From contig NZ_JADTQG010000014.1 in the NCBI RefSeq assembly GCF_016008875.1, forward strand, positions 1 to 64,000: a stretch of DNA of 64,000 bases, given 5' to 3'. Origin of the DNA: Ectopseudomonas mendocina (GTDB lineage: Bacteria; Pseudomonadota; Gammaproteobacteria; Pseudomonadales; Pseudomonadaceae). Shown here in pieces: positions 10,024 through 20,678 of this stretch. Position 1 is the first letter of the stretch. Each line of letters starts with the position of its first letter. Under the pieces are notes generated by a model. The model saw only the letters and a list, made by a program, of their open reading frames with translations, made no database searches and was not told where the DNA came from. A program made the translations under genes and the position numbers.

Positions 10024-11030
10024 CAGCTACGGTGATAGGCGGTAACGCGCAACACTTCTTCCTTGGAGCCGAGGAAGACCGGCACACGCTGGTGCAGCGA
10101 GGTGGGCTGGATATCGAGAATGCGCTGGCTACCGTCGGTGGCAGCGCCGCCAGCCTGTTCGATGATCATCGACATCGGGTTGGCTTCGTACATCAGGCGC
10201 AGCTTGCCCGGCTTCTCGGGCTCGCGAGCGTCACGCGGATACATGAACACGCCGCCACGGGTAAGGATGCGATGCACGTCGGCCACCATAGAGGCAATCC
10301 AGCGCATGTTGTAGTTACGCCCCAGCGGCCCGGTCTCGCCGGCCAGCAGCTCGGACACGTAACGCTGCACCGGCGCTTCCCAGTGACGCTGGTTGGACAT
10401 GTTGATGGCGAATTCCTTGGTCGACTCCGGCACCTTGATGTTGTCGTGGGTGAGCACGAAGCTGCCCAGTTCGCGATCCAGGGTGAAGCCCTTGACGCCA
10501 TCGCCGAGGGTCAGCATCAGCATGGTCTGCGGACCGTAGATGGCGTAGCCGGCCGCAACCTGCTGCGTGCCCGGCTGGAGGAAAGCCTCCTCGCCCAGGT
10601 CACCGGTCTCGCCGTTGCGCTCGGGGCAACGCAGCACCGAGAAGATGGTGCCGACCGAAACGTTGACGTCGATGTTGCTGGAGCCGTCCAGCGGGTCGAA
10701 TACCAGCAGGTAGGCGCCTTTCGGATACTTGCCGGGGATCTGGTAGGCATTGTCCATTTCCTCGGACGCCATACCGGCCAGGTGGCCGCCCCATTCGTTG
10801 GCTTCGAGGAGGATCTCGTTGGAGATCACGTCGAGCTTCTTCTGTACCTCGCCCTGCACGTTCTCGCTGTCCAGGCTGCCCAGTACGCCGCCGAGGGCGC
10901 CCTTGGAAACCTGGTGGCTGATCGCCTTGCAGGCCCGTGCTACGACTTCGATAAGGAAACGCAGGTCGGCCGGGGTGTTATGGCTGCGAGTCTGCTCGAT
11001 CAGGTAGCGGCTCAGGGTGACGCGGGACAT
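10023..11030 (-). CDS. fbp: Class 1 fructose-1,6-bisphosphatase
   Basis: A 335-residue gluconeogenic enzyme. The metal and phosphate site motif [13 protein letters not shown] and the C-terminal [20 protein letters not shown] are the class 1 signatures. It acts in the cytoplasm, hydrolysing fructose-1,6-bisphosphate to fructose-6-phosphate. It is upstream of and overlaps the DUF924 gene. Confidence 0.97.
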   Translation of the reverse strand: MSRVTLSRYLIEQTRSHNTPADLRFLIEVVARACKAISHQVSKGALGGVLGSLDSENVQGEVQKKLDVISNEILLEANEWGGHLAGMASEEMDNAYQIPGKYPKGAYLLVFDPLDGSSNIDVNVSVGTIFSVLRCPERNGETGDLGEEAFLQPGTQQVAAGYAIYGPQTMLMLTLGDGVKGFTLDRELGSFVLTHDNIKVPESTKEFAINMSNQRHWEAPVQRYVSELLAGETGPLGRNYNMRWIASMVADVHRILTRGGVFMYPRDAREPEKPGKLRLMYEANPMSMIIEQAGGAATDGSQRILDIQPTSLHQRVPVFLGSKEEVLRVTAYHRS

Positions 11031-11187
11031 GGACGGCTCCGGAAAGGGAAAAAAACGCGCGCAGTTTAACCCGTTCCCGCCATGGCCGCCTCCCTGAGGC
11101 CACGACGAGCAGGAGAAAATGACGAAGCGCGCTTCGGACCGGCTGCCAGGGCTCTTCAGAGGAAGTACGCTGGCGTCGGAACGACTC

Positions 11188-13032
11188 TTAGAGCTCCAGT
11201 GACAAGGAAAGATTCAAACCATGCTGGGCTTCATCGTCGGCATGCCGGTAGCTATAGCTGCCGCGTAGCGACAAACCGTTCCCCAGGCTGTGGCTGACAC
11301 CGACATGGCCGCGCCACATACGGTCGTCTGGTTGATAGCCAGGCAGTTCGAAACCGATCCCCGGCAGGCTGTTCAGAGCCATGCGCACTTCGCTTGGATC
11401 GTCTTCATATTCCCGCTCCATCGCCAGCTCAGCGAAGAGACGGGTCTGTGGCGTGAGGTCGTAAAGCCCCTGCAGGCCGGCACCGAGACGCTTGGATTTG
11501 CGCACCTGATCCCCGTAGCTCAGGGCCGTGGAGCGTTGACCATCCTCGGCATAGCCGTCCACTTCGATCCGCGCATAGTCGGCGCTGAGGAAAGGGCTCA
11601 GGTGCCACTGGCTGCCAGGCTGAGCGATGTCGTAGCCGAAGCGGCCGCTGAAGGACCACAGATCACCGTCTGTATCGCCCTTTTCCGAGTTGGTGGCAGG
11701 ACCGATAGCGAACTTGCGCTTGAGGTCGTCGTAGTCGAGACGACCGATACTGGCGGACAAATCGCCCCACCAGCGATTGTGCTGATACTGCGCGAACGCA
11801 GTGCCCAGGTAGCTGCGCAGATCGTAATCGGAATCTGCAGCACCTGCTTCAAGGCTCTGCTGGTAAAGCCCGGCAGCCAGGCCCAGGCGCCAGGCATCAC
11901 TGACTCGATAACTGGTCCCGAAGTTGAGGCTGTAGCCATTGCCATCGGCATCGCCACCGTGCAGATCGTAATCCAGGCGTTGGCCGCCGGTGTTGATGAA
12001 GGCACGCCACTGCCCTACCCCTTGCCAGGCTTCCCAGTCGGCAAGCCACTGAGCGCGCAACTGGTCCTGGTGGCCACGCAGCGTACCCAATGCCATTTCC
12101 GGCAGAAGCGTGATTTCCCAGGGCGCCGCGAGAAGCGAGTAGGCATAGTCGGCAATGATACGCTGCCCGGCGATTGTCGGATGAACGCTGTCGTTGAACA
12201 GTAGCTTGGTCGGGTCAGGATTGGTGCCATTGACCCCGTAAACCGGGTGTTGGTTGGTGCAGTCATCGAAACAGCTGCCGATTACCGCGTCGCGGTCATC
12301 GACCAGGCCGTAACGGCCGGGATCAGCCAGTGTTTCCGAAAGATTGAGCGGGATATTCAGCGGGATCACATTGGCATTGATGGTTGCCAACTGACTTACC
12401 ACCTCCTGGTTGAAGTCGCTTCCCAGCCCGGAAAGGAAGTCCTGCAGTCCGCCACCGTAGAAATTCGGTGTGAGACCGATATCCGGCAGCAGCCACACCA
12501 TGATGTAGCGCGCGCCTGCCTGCTGCAGAACCTCGACGCTGTCGACCAGCCTACCGCCAGCCGCTTGAGCGCTGGCGGTATCGATTACACGAAACTGAAG
12601 AAAATCATTCCCACCACCGGTGAGGTAATACAACGCGTTGGGATCGGCACGCCCGCCGCTGGAGGCCAGGTATCCGCCTGGACCGCTGATGGTGTTGAGG
12701 ATCTCGTCGGTACGATAGCCACCAACCGCCCAGTTGTTGCCACCATCAACCGAATTCGCGGGCCCCAGGCCTGCTCCACCCAAACCAAGGGCATCGCCAA
12801 GCAGCATGGGCGCCACCGGGCCGAAAGCTTCGCCACTGCCGTCCTGATAGGTAGGGCCAACTCGATTGGTGAAACGGGTAGTAGCACCGGCTGGGCCGTC
12901 AGCATCAGTAAACCAGCCTGCATCACTGAGGCTGTCACCAAATACGTGCAATGCGCTGTAGGGGGCGGCGTAAAGAGGATGGGCGCTAGCCAGCAAACAG
13001 GCAGCCGCCAGCGGTTTAAGCAGACGTTTCAT
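11188..13032 (-). CDS. estA: Autotransporter GDSL esterase (EstA/EstP type)
   Basis: A 614-residue surface esterase. It has a signal peptide ([20 protein letters not shown]) and a passenger domain with SGNH blocks: FGDSLSD (Ser near 34), a Gly block in [19 protein letters not shown] and DSVHPT with the catalytic Asp/His. From about residue 330 to the end lies an autotransporter beta-barrel of alternating aromatic strands. EstA of P. aeruginosa is cell bound and affects rhamnolipid production and motility. The last residues LSLSLEL end in Leu instead of the usual Phe or Trp. AAGGA precedes the ATG. Confidence 0.93.
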   Translation of the reverse strand: MKRLLKPLAAACLLASAHPLYAAPYSALHVFGDSLSDAGWFTDADGPAGATTRFTNRVGPTYQDGSGEAFGPVAPMLLGDALGLGGAGLGPANSVDGGNNWAVGGYRTDEILNTISGPGGYLASSGGRADPNALYYLTGGGNDFLQFRVIDTASAQAAGGRLVDSVEVLQQAGARYIMVWLLPDIGLTPNFYGGGLQDFLSGLGSDFNQEVVSQLATINANVIPLNIPLNLSETLADPGRYGLVDDRDAVIGSCFDDCTNQHPVYGVNGTNPDPTKLLFNDSVHPTIAGQRIIADYAYSLLAAPWEITLLPEMALGTLRGHQDQLRAQWLADWEAWQGVGQWRAFINTGGQRLDYDLHGGDADGNGYSLNFGTSYRVSDAWRLGLAAGLYQQSLEAGAADSDYDLRSYLGTAFAQYQHNRWWGDLSASIGRLDYDDLKRKFAIGPATNSEKGDTDGDLWSFSGRFGYDIAQPGSQWHLSPFLSADYARIEVDGYAEDGQRSTALSYGDQVRKSKRLGAGLQGLYDLTPQTRLFAELAMEREYEDDPSEVRMALNSLPGIGFELPGYQPDDRMWRGHVGVSHSLGNGLSLRGSYSYRHADDEAQHGLNLSLSLEL

Positions 13033-13121
13033 GGCAAGTCCTTATTGTTGTTGGAATGAACTTCTCAACAAATGTAGCGGCTCCTGCGCTGAAAAACACC
13101 CAGTTGGCTGCGATATTCACT

Positions 13122-14765
13122 CTATGAAGCCAAAGCTATACGATTTCTCCCGCCGCGTTTGGCCGCATACAGCGCTATGTCTGCCGCATGCAGCAGCGCA
13201 TCGAGTTGTCCACCATTGGCCGGCCATACTGCGATGCCAGCGGACAAAGTCACAGGCATCGTACCCATGCGCGTCGGGTGATCCACGCTCGCCAGCTGCA
13301 TGCGCAGCGATTCGAGTCGAGCGTGCGCAGCCTGCGCATTCAACCCCGGCAGAATCAGCAGAAATTCCTCGCCACCGATACGGAATACCGCGTCGGTGCT
13401 GCGCAGGTTGTCCAAGAGGTGCTGTGCCACGGACTTGAGTACGTCGTCGCCTACCAGGTGGCCGTACTCGTCGTTGAGCTGCTTGAAATGGTCGAGATCG
13501 ATAAGCGCCAGTGCCAATGGCAGATTTTCGCGCTGCGCCCTGGCCAGTTCACGGTCGAAGAACTCATCCAGATAGCGACGGTTGTAGAGTCCGGTCAGCG
13601 GGTCGCACAACGCCTGCTCACGCAGTTGCTCGTGCAAAACGGAAATGGTGCGCAAGCGCTCCTCGCTGACGGCCAGGGCCTCGGCCAGCTTGAGCTCGGC
13701 GAGATGGCGCTGCGTGACATCACGCACGTAAAGCATGCGCCCAAGCAGAACCGGGCCGTTGCGCGTCGTGCGCTCGATCCCGCGCACACGCACTTCGTAG
13801 TAGCGCGCGGCGCTGGTCAGGCTGAGCATCTGCTCGCTCGCCTCGCCCTCGTGCTGTTCGAGCAAGCGCTGCAGGTCGGCGCCGAATACCGGCCAGTCGG
13901 CCAGCGCTCGCCCCTGCCAGCCCTGCTGCAGGCCGGCCAGCTTGAGCGCGGCCGGGTTGGCCTCGATCACCCGCCCGCGCGGGTCGACCACCAGCACCGG
14001 ATCGATCAGCGCTTCGAGCAGCAGGTGCCGCGCCACCGGCAGCAGGTCGAACAGGCGCACACCGAGAATCAGCCAGGCGAAGGCGACCAGGGTGAAGGCG
14101 AAGCAGAACGGCGTGGGGTCGACGCCAAACACCGTCCAGCCGAACACCACGTAAGCGATGTTGGCCGTCCAAGGCGCTGCCGTGACCAGAACGAAACCCA
14201 GATAATGTCGCCGATGCAACCCATGGCTGAGCACCGCTGCACGCACCACCACGCCCATGCAGAACGCCATCAGCAGGTAGACATAAGCCGCGGTGGCATA
14301 GAACAGCGGGCCATGCCGATAAAGCACCGGAGCCCCGGGGCTGTCGTCGATCGGGCCAGTGCTGGCAAGGTAAAAAAGGCCGTGCCAGGGGTTGCTCAGC
14401 GCAATGATCCAGACCAGCACGGGCATCAGGCTCAGCGCCAGCACCCCGGCACGCGGCACCGGTGTGCGCACACTGTTGACGTACTGCCAGAGAAATACCG
14501 CCCAGAACGTGGGCGTGAACAGGATGCCGAGCCAGGCGAGGCCGGAGAGGAACATCTTGCACTCTGCCGACATCACGCTCAGTTCGAGTGATGCGCAGGC
14601 CATCCACCAGAGGCTGGAAAGGTGCAGCAGTATGAAGCTGTCGCGTCCTGGAAAATCGCGCTGGCGGGTCATCCAGTGCGCCAGCAGGATGACGCCAAAG
14701 CACACTAGCAGAGTGACGAGAACCGGGGGCGACGGTGACCAGCCCGGCGCCAGGCAGGCCTGCAT
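13122..14765 (-). CDS. Membrane-bound diguanylate cyclase (7TM-PAS-GGDEF)
   Basis: A 547-residue protein. Residues about 10-215 contain seven hydrophobic segments of the histidine-kinase N-terminal 7TM type. A PAS-like domain (DPVLVVDPRGRVIEANPAAL) follows, then a short helix, then a GGDEF domain with GGEEF. An RSTD I-site lies five residues before GGEEF, so product feedback inhibition is expected. It makes cyclic di-GMP at the inner membrane. The ATG at 14765 is chosen over an upstream TTG because GGAGG lies at ideal spacing. It ends about 90 bases upstream of the estA start, on the same strand. Confidence 0.9.
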   Translation of the reverse strand: MQACLAPGWSPSPPVLVTLLVCFGVILLAHWMTRQRDFPGRDSFILLHLSSLWWMACASLELSVMSAECKMFLSGLAWLGILFTPTFWAVFLWQYVNSVRTPVPRAGVLALSLMPVLVWIIALSNPWHGLFYLASTGPIDDSPGAPVLYRHGPLFYATAAYVYLLMAFCMGVVVRAAVLSHGLHRRHYLGFVLVTAAPWTANIAYVVFGWTVFGVDPTPFCFAFTLVAFAWLILGVRLFDLLPVARHLLLEALIDPVLVVDPRGRVIEANPAALKLAGLQQGWQGRALADWPVFGADLQRLLEQHEGEASEQMLSLTSAARYYEVRVRGIERTTRNGPVLLGRMLYVRDVTQRHLAELKLAEALAVSEERLRTISVLHEQLREQALCDPLTGLYNRRYLDEFFDRELARAQRENLPLALALIDLDHFKQLNDEYGHLVGDDVLKSVAQHLLDNLRSTDAVFRIGGEEFLLILPGLNAQAAHARLESLRMQLASVDHPTRMGTMPVTLSAGIAVWPANGGQLDALLHAADIALYAAKRGGRNRIALAS

Positions 14766-14988
14766 CAACCGGGCCTCCGTTGGCAAAAGCCTTTTACGGA
14801 GGGAACGATGAAGCGAGTCGAGATACGCAAGCGGGCCTTCCTGACCAGAGTAGAGGGCGCTGGCGCCCGAAACTGCTCACGACTCACAACGCGGCGATAC
14901 TTCCCAACCGAAGAAACCGTGAACGCTGCTTACGATACTGCAAAAGCATGGCTTGAACAGTAATGACATGCATTCCCGACCATAGCAC

Positions 14989-16338
14989 TCAGCCTTTGTC
15001 GGGGCGCCGCAGAAGGCTCGCCGCCATCGCAGCCAACAATGCCACGCCGAGCAACAGTACAGCCCAAAGTCCCCAACGCTTCCAGTCCATCGCCGCAGTC
15101 GTCGGTACATCCACCTCAGTCGACTGCACGGCAGCGACATCGACCTGTGCCACAGCCAGCGAAGCCAGACGCTCATCCGAATATCCGGGGATCAGGGTGC
15201 TGACGGGAAGCGCGGCCGATGTGACATCGCCCCTTCCTACCGCGAGTCGGTAGGGCGGCTCGCCGCGCGCCAGGAACACCAGCTGGGTGGCGCGGACAGC
15301 GAAGGCCGCGGTCGGTGCCTGATCGCCCAGGCCGCCGCCACGCGCGTCGATCTTCATGCGCAGATGGCGCACCGGCCAGGCCGGTAAGGCCAATTCATCC
15401 TGGCGCACCTCGCGCCCCTCTTGCGGCAACCGATAGAGCACAGCGCTGGCAAGCGGCCGCCAGGGATCCTTCTCCAGCACGCGCGCCTCGAACGAGGCTG
15501 GGGCCAGGGTGTTGGGCTCGTCCAGGTTGATGCGCAGGCGCTGGAGGGGCAGCGCTTGCGGCAATTGCCATTGGTAATGCCCATCGTTCGTGGCCTGCGC
15601 CTGCATCGGCTCGGACCAGACCAGCGGCGCCGGGCTGCTCGCCTGGCGGCGACTGCGCAGCGTCACCGCGTCCAGCTCCGGCGCCTGCCGCGGGCTGTCC
15701 CAGAGCAGCCGGATGTAGCGTGCCGAGCGAGCGGGCAGTTCCACCTGGCTTTGATCGATCCTGTCGCCTGCGAAGCTCAGGCGCGCCAACTGCCCCTCGC
15801 CCCAGCTGCGCCATTGCTGCAGGTCGTCGCTGGCCTCGATGGCGAAATGCTGAAAGCCCTCTTCGCCGCCACTCCAGCTCAGGTCGAGGCGCACCAGCGG
15901 CGCATCGATGGCGCTGGCATCGAGCAACCAACCGCGCAACTGGCGCTGCGCGGGCGCCGGCTCGTCGCCAGTCAATTCGATCAGGGTACCGTCGGTGCTG
16001 CGTTGCACGCGCAGGCGCGGCACATCGCTCTGCTGTGCATCGGCGTACAACGGGAACCAGCGCACGCCGTGCTCCTGTTCCTCGTCGCGCGACTCGCTCC
16101 GGCCTGGCAGCAACGCATAGGCCTGAGCCTGACCGGCACCGTTGAAGATGCGCAGGTCACGCAGATCGGCATGCCGAGCGGCGTAGTGCACGGCCATCGG
16201 CAACTCGACCCGATACCAGGGGCCTGCCCCATCCAGCGTAAGCGGCAGCAACTGGTGATAGTCCTGCGGACGCTCCTCGGCCTGTACGCAGGCGATCAGC
16301 GACAGGCCAAGGGCCAGACAGGCAGCGATGATTCTCAC
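14989..16338 (-). CDS. DUF3999 family protein
   Basis: A 449-residue protein with a signal peptide, a large periplasmic beta-rich part and a C-terminal membrane helix (WGLWAVLLLGVALLAAMAAS) followed by a short basic tail. Such proteins are paired with DUF2339 proteins in pseudomonads. The start is GTG at 16338, overlapping the DUF2339 stop as GTGA, so it is coupled to it. The middle domain resembles galactose-binding-like sandwich folds (inference). The function is unknown. Confidence 0.88.
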   Translation of the reverse strand: MRIIAACLALGLSLIACVQAEERPQDYHQLLPLTLDGAGPWYRVELPMAVHYAARHADLRDLRIFNGAGQAQAYALLPGRSESRDEEQEHGVRWFPLYADAQQSDVPRLRVQRSTDGTLIELTGDEPAPAQRQLRGWLLDASAIDAPLVRLDLSWSGGEEGFQHFAIEASDDLQQWRSWGEGQLARLSFAGDRIDQSQVELPARSARYIRLLWDSPRQAPELDAVTLRSRRQASSPAPLVWSEPMQAQATNDGHYQWQLPQALPLQRLRINLDEPNTLAPASFEARVLEKDPWRPLASAVLYRLPQEGREVRQDELALPAWPVRHLRMKIDARGGGLGDQAPTAAFAVRATQLVFLARGEPPYRLAVGRGDVTSAALPVSTLIPGYSDERLASLAVAQVDVAAVQSTEVDVPTTAAMDWKRWGLWAVLLLGVALLAAMAASLLRRPDKG

Positions 16339-19300
16339 GACAACGACTCCTTGTTCGCAGGGGTTTCATCGCTCTGGCGCGGCGGTAGCGGGGCAAAATA
16401 GCCCACCACCAGGAGCAACACGCCGACACCGATGAACGACACGATGCGCTCCAGCCCGCCCCGATTACCCAGTTCGATGAAGAACAGCTTGGCCACCACC
16501 AGTGCGATCAGCGCGGCGCCGACCAGCCACAGTTCGCGACGCACGCGCAGGTGGCCGAAGAGCATCAGCGCCAGGGCGATCAGGGTCCAGACGATGGACA
16601 AACCGGCCTGCACCAGCATCGAATCGAACAGCGCCGGGCTGTCCCAAGCGACACCGCCCCAGTGATGAGCCGTACGCATCACCATCACCGTCAGCAGGGC
16701 AAACAGCGACAGTCCCGCCACACCCTGCGTGATCTGCAGTGCGCGCGAAGATTCCAGGCCGAAACGCGGCAGGGCGAATTGCCCCCATACGACCAGCGCG
16801 CCCAGACACAACAGCAGCCCCAGTTCCAGCGGGTTGAACAGCGGCAGATAGGGCAGCGGGTCGCTGTCGCCGGCACTGTTGGCGTTGGCCAGCCAGAACC
16901 AGACGAGCATCAACGCCGCTAGCGGCGCAGCGGCCCAGAGCCGGTATTCGCGCTCGAAAGCGACCACCGGCCAGGGCAGACGACGCGCCTGCGCCATGAC
17001 CCAGAGATAGGCGGTCGGCAACAAGGCCCAGCCCAACCAGCGCCAAGCGTTGTAGTGGTCGGCCAGGCTCAGCAGCAGATAGCGCAACTCCAGCGCCAAC
17101 ACGCCGATCAGCAACCAGCAGCCGAGCACATGGGCGACGCTGGCCGCCTGGCTCGGCAGCAGATCGGTCAGGCGCCGCAGTGCCAGCAGATGCACCGCGA
17201 TCACGGCAGTCCACCCCAGCCAGCCAAAGTTCGCGGCAGGATGGTAGAGCGGATGCCAGGCATACATCAGGATCAGCCCGGCTACCGGGGCCAGCAGGCT
17301 GCACAGCACCGCCAATTCACGCCAGCGGGTGCGCAGGGCCAGCAGCATCCAGATCAGCGCCGACAGTGCCCCCAGCACCAGCAACGCGCTGGCTTGCAGA
17401 TCCGGCGCCACGAAGCGCAGCACTTCGCTGCTCACCGCCAGCGCCCACCAGCCGGCGCCCCAGGCCAGCAGCAGCTGCCCCAGGCGCTGCAGGCTGACGC
17501 CATCGATGCCCGTCTCACGACCGCCGCGCGCCAGGCTATGCAGGCGCCAGGCACCGATTTGCGCCGCCAGTCCCAGCACGGCGGGCGTCCAGAAGCCGGT
17601 GTGCGCGAGCGGCGACAGTTCTTCGCCGCTGATCCCCGCCAACAACAGCGGCCCCGCAGCAAGAAAGGCCAGGCCGGCGAATACCTGCAGCACCAGACTG
17701 AACAGGAAGGCCGCACGCTGTTGCAGATACAATCCCAACCAGAGAATCAGCAGCCCCGTACCGCCCCACACCGCCGCGGCTGCGACCCAGGGCAGGACGA
17801 ACAGCACGGCCAGATTGATGAACACCAGGCCCACCAGCATGATCGCGGATAGTGCGCCGAGCAGCCGGCGGTTCTCACGGATGTGCGGATCACGCGCCGC
17901 CAGCAGCATGCCGGCAATCAGACCGAAACCGACCATGGACGCAGCCAGCAGGCCGAACCATCCGGCGCTGAAACCTCCGCCGCCAAACAGAGAATCCAGC
18001 GCCATCTGACTGAGGAACAGCAGGCCACCGAGCAACTGGATGGCGAAGGCGCTGTAGACGAAGCTCGGCGCGGCAATACGCAGCCCGATGAACAAGGTCG
18101 CCAGCCCGGCCAGCGCCCAGGCAATCGCCGTACCGGGCGCCTCGAACAGCAGCGGCGCAATCAGATAGAGGAACGCCAGACCGACCAGGCCGAGCCAGGG
18201 CAGCAGTCGGTTCTCCCAGGCATTGGCGAGTTGCGGCGCCTGGCGCAGTTGCCAGTAGCTGAATAGCAAGGCCATACCGAGCATTAGTGCACCCAGCGGT
18301 GAACCATCGAGCAGGCTGACATAGCCAAGATCCAGACCACTGAGGAAAGCCAACGCCGCGCCCACCTGCAACAACAGAGCGAAGGCACGCGCCAGCGGCC
18401 TGCCCTGACGCAGACCGAGCCAGTAGATACCGGCGCCCTCCACCGCCCAGGCAGCGCTCGTCCAGCGCGCATCCAGACCCAGCGGGATGGCCAGGCTGGC
18501 GAATACCACGCCGAGCGCCAGGCAGGTTTCCACCAGCAGCAACGCTCGTTCGCCGGCACGCGCCTTGAGTACGCGCGCCAGCAGCAGATAGAACAGGCCA
18601 AGACCAAGGGCGCTGAAGGCAGCGGCGAACTCGATATGGCGGACCAACGCCACCTGCAGGCCGAAGCCGACCAGCGGCGGGCCGAACAGGGTGGTGGCGT
18701 CGACATAGTCGCCACGGCGCAGCGACCAGCGCAGCAGCTCGTCACGCGCCTCGGGCGCATCCGCTGCGTCACGCAGGGTACGGCGAGCGAACAGCAGGCC
18801 GATGGCCACGTACATCAGGAAGAACAGGACCAGGAAAGGTTCGGTACTCCACAGCAGCTCTGGCGTGTAGGAACGCAGGCCCCAGGCGAAACCGATACCG
18901 AAGGTACCAACGAAACCGATCAGGTTGAGCAGGCGCCAGGCCTTGAACCAGGCAATGGCGAAGATGCCGGCATTGAGCAGAGCGAAATAGGAGAACAGCG
19001 CGACATGGTTGCCGCTACCGGTCGATGTGAGGATCGGCGCGGCAAAGCCACCCAGAGCCGCCGCAGCTGCCAGGCCAAGGGCATTCTGCTGCACCGAAAG
19101 AATGGCCGAGAACAGTGTGACCGCGACCAGCAGCCCCAGCGCCATGCCAGGGTCGAGCAGCGGATGCAGGCGCATGGCGGCGAAGACCGTCAGGTACAGC
19201 ACAGCGATGCCGGTGCCCTGCAGTACCAGAGCGTAGTTGCGGTTACGCCGGCGCAGCCACCAGCCCAGGCTCAGCAGCGCCAGAGCACTGGCCGCAACGC

Positions 19301-19931
19301 CCATGTAACGCAACTCTAACGGCACCTCGACGCCCTCGGTGGCGTAGCGCAGCAGGAAGGCCAGGCCAAGGAACAGCAGCACCACGCCAATGCGCAGCAC
19401 GGTGTTGCCACCAAACAACCAGGCCTTGGCGGCGGCGATGCCACGCTCGATCAGATTCGGTTCACGCGGCGCCTGTTCGCGCCAGGGACTTAGCTGGGGA
19501 ACCGGCTGCGGTTTGGGGATGACCTGTGCGGCAAGCGGTGCAGGCTGTTCGGCTGGGAGCGCCTCCAACTCCGGTAGCGTCCAGTCCAGCTCCGGCACGG
19601 GCTCTTCGGCAATCGCCGGCTCAGGCTGCACCTCCGGCTCGGACGGGGCTTCGGCTTCGGCAGGTGCTGCGGCCGGGAAAGGTTCCGGCTCGCTGCGCTC
19701 GCCCTGCTCCACCTTGACCAGGCGTTCGTGGATCGCGCGGGTACCGCGGTCGAAGCGCTCGGCGAAGTCCTTGAGCTGCGCGGCCAGTTGCGCGTTGCGC
19801 GACTCCAGCCCTTGCAGGCGCAGCGCCTGGCCCAGACTGAGGCCCATCAAGCCCCCAAGAATTGCGCCCGTGGCCGATTCGCTGGCGCCCATGCCGAGCA
19901 CCAAACCGACCAGCATGAAGATCCATTGCAT
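16335..19931 (-). CDS. DUF2339 large polytopic membrane protein
   Basis: A 1198-residue inner-membrane protein. Its N-terminus has two short helices (FMLVGLVLGMGASES), a coiled coil around residues 40-75 and an acidic Pro/Glu linker to about residue 150. More than 25 hydrophobic helices follow. The family is annotated only as DUF2339. With DUF3999 it forms a two-gene operon; a shared envelope role is an inference from coupling. No enzymatic motif was recognised. Confidence 0.9.
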   Translation of the reverse strand: MQWIFMLVGLVLGMGASESATGAILGGLMGLSLGQALRLQGLESRNAQLAAQLKDFAERFDRGTRAIHERLVKVEQGERSEPEPFPAAAPAEAEAPSEPEVQPEPAIAEEPVPELDWTLPELEALPAEQPAPLAAQVIPKPQPVPQLSPWREQAPREPNLIERGIAAAKAWLFGGNTVLRIGVVLLFLGLAFLLRYATEGVEVPLELRYMGVAASALALLSLGWWLRRRNRNYALVLQGTGIAVLYLTVFAAMRLHPLLDPGMALGLLVAVTLFSAILSVQQNALGLAAAAALGGFAAPILTSTGSGNHVALFSYFALLNAGIFAIAWFKAWRLLNLIGFVGTFGIGFAWGLRSYTPELLWSTEPFLVLFFLMYVAIGLLFARRTLRDAADAPEARDELLRWSLRRGDYVDATTLFGPPLVGFGLQVALVRHIEFAAAFSALGLGLFYLLLARVLKARAGERALLLVETCLALGVVFASLAIPLGLDARWTSAAWAVEGAGIYWLGLRQGRPLARAFALLLQVGAALAFLSGLDLGYVSLLDGSPLGALMLGMALLFSYWQLRQAPQLANAWENRLLPWLGLVGLAFLYLIAPLLFEAPGTAIAWALAGLATLFIGLRIAAPSFVYSAFAIQLLGGLLFLSQMALDSLFGGGGFSAGWFGLLAASMVGFGLIAGMLLAARDPHIRENRRLLGALSAIMLVGLVFINLAVLFVLPWVAAAAVWGGTGLLILWLGLYLQQRAAFLFSLVLQVFAGLAFLAAGPLLLAGISGEELSPLAHTGFWTPAVLGLAAQIGAWRLHSLARGGRETGIDGVSLQRLGQLLLAWGAGWWALAVSSEVLRFVAPDLQASALLVLGALSALIWMLLALRTRWRELAVLCSLLAPVAGLILMYAWHPLYHPAANFGWLGWTAVIAVHLLALRRLTDLLPSQAASVAHVLGCWLLIGVLALELRYLLLSLADHYNAWRWLGWALLPTAYLWVMAQARRLPWPVVAFEREYRLWAAAPLAALMLVWFWLANANSAGDSDPLPYLPLFNPLELGLLLCLGALVVWGQFALPRFGLESSRALQITQGVAGLSLFALLTVMVMRTAHHWGGVAWDSPALFDSMLVQAGLSIVWTLIALALMLFGHLRVRRELWLVGAALIALVVAKLFFIELGNRGGLERIVSFIGVGVLLLVVGYFAPLPPRQSDETPANKESLS

Positions 19932-20156
19932 GCGTTATGTCCCGATCCAGAGAAAAGGTCGCCTCGCGTTCCTGCCGCCCGAGACGGGCACACAGTATAG
20001 GAGCCGCATCGACCAACACCCAGAGAGACGACTGCCAAGCCGTTCACAGGCACAACGCATCGCAATCAGCCGCCAGCCGGTGCTTCACAAACGCCACGCG
20101 CCCGCTATTATCGCCGCCCCGTGACAGCAGCGGCGCAGACCGCACGATAGCCAACC

Positions 20157-20552
20157 ATGATGAAGCCCCGCCTGATAGCCGCCGCCGAGATCGACCGCCT
20201 GGAAACCTGGGCCAAATATACGGCCGACATGTGCCACAGCTGCATCTCCAGCTGCTGCACCCTGCCGGTAGAAGTGCGCCTGAACGATCTGATCCGCCTG
20301 GGACTAGTGGACGAGTTCGAACGCAGCGAGCCACCGAAGAACATCGCCAAGCGCCTGCAGAAGGATGGAGTGGTCGAACGCTTCAACCAGAAGTCGGGCA
20401 TCTTCACCCTGACGCGCATGTCCAACAACGACTGCCTGTTCCTCGATCGCAAGACGCGCCTGTGCACCGTCTACGACAAGCGCCCGGACACCTGCCGTCA
20501 TCATCCCAAGGTCGGCCCGCGGCCGGGGTATTGCGCATACAAACCGAAGTAG
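20157..20552 (+). CDS. YkgJ-family cysteine-cluster protein
   Basis: A 131-residue protein with the family pattern CHSCISSCC near residue 23, CLFLDRKTRLCTVYDKRP and a final CRHHP, giving about seven cysteines able to bind an Fe-S cluster or zinc. The role of this family is unsettled. Two ATGs in a row (20157 and 20160) make the start uncertain by one codon. It is divergent from the DUF2339 gene and not part of the amine operons. Confidence 0.88.
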   Translation: MMKPRLIAAAEIDRLETWAKYTADMCHSCISSCCTLPVEVRLNDLIRLGLVDEFERSEPPKNIAKRLQKDGVVERFNQKSGIFTLTRMSNNDCLFLDRKTRLCTVYDKRPDTCRHHPKVGPRPGYCAYKPK

Positions 20553-20678
20553 GCGAAAGGTGTCGGGCAAAGCAGGCGCCCAGCTCGCCTGACCTTCGAA
20601 TTCGCCGCGAGGCGTAGCTCCTGCAAAAGCCAAGGCGAGCATCCCATCTGTAGGAGCCCCGCCCCGGGGCGAAGCTTT

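Noticed and set aside
16432..19319. Several plus-strand frames over the DUF2339 gene
   Set aside because: They are Gln/Arg-rich shadow translations of a membrane protein gene with no ribosome sites.
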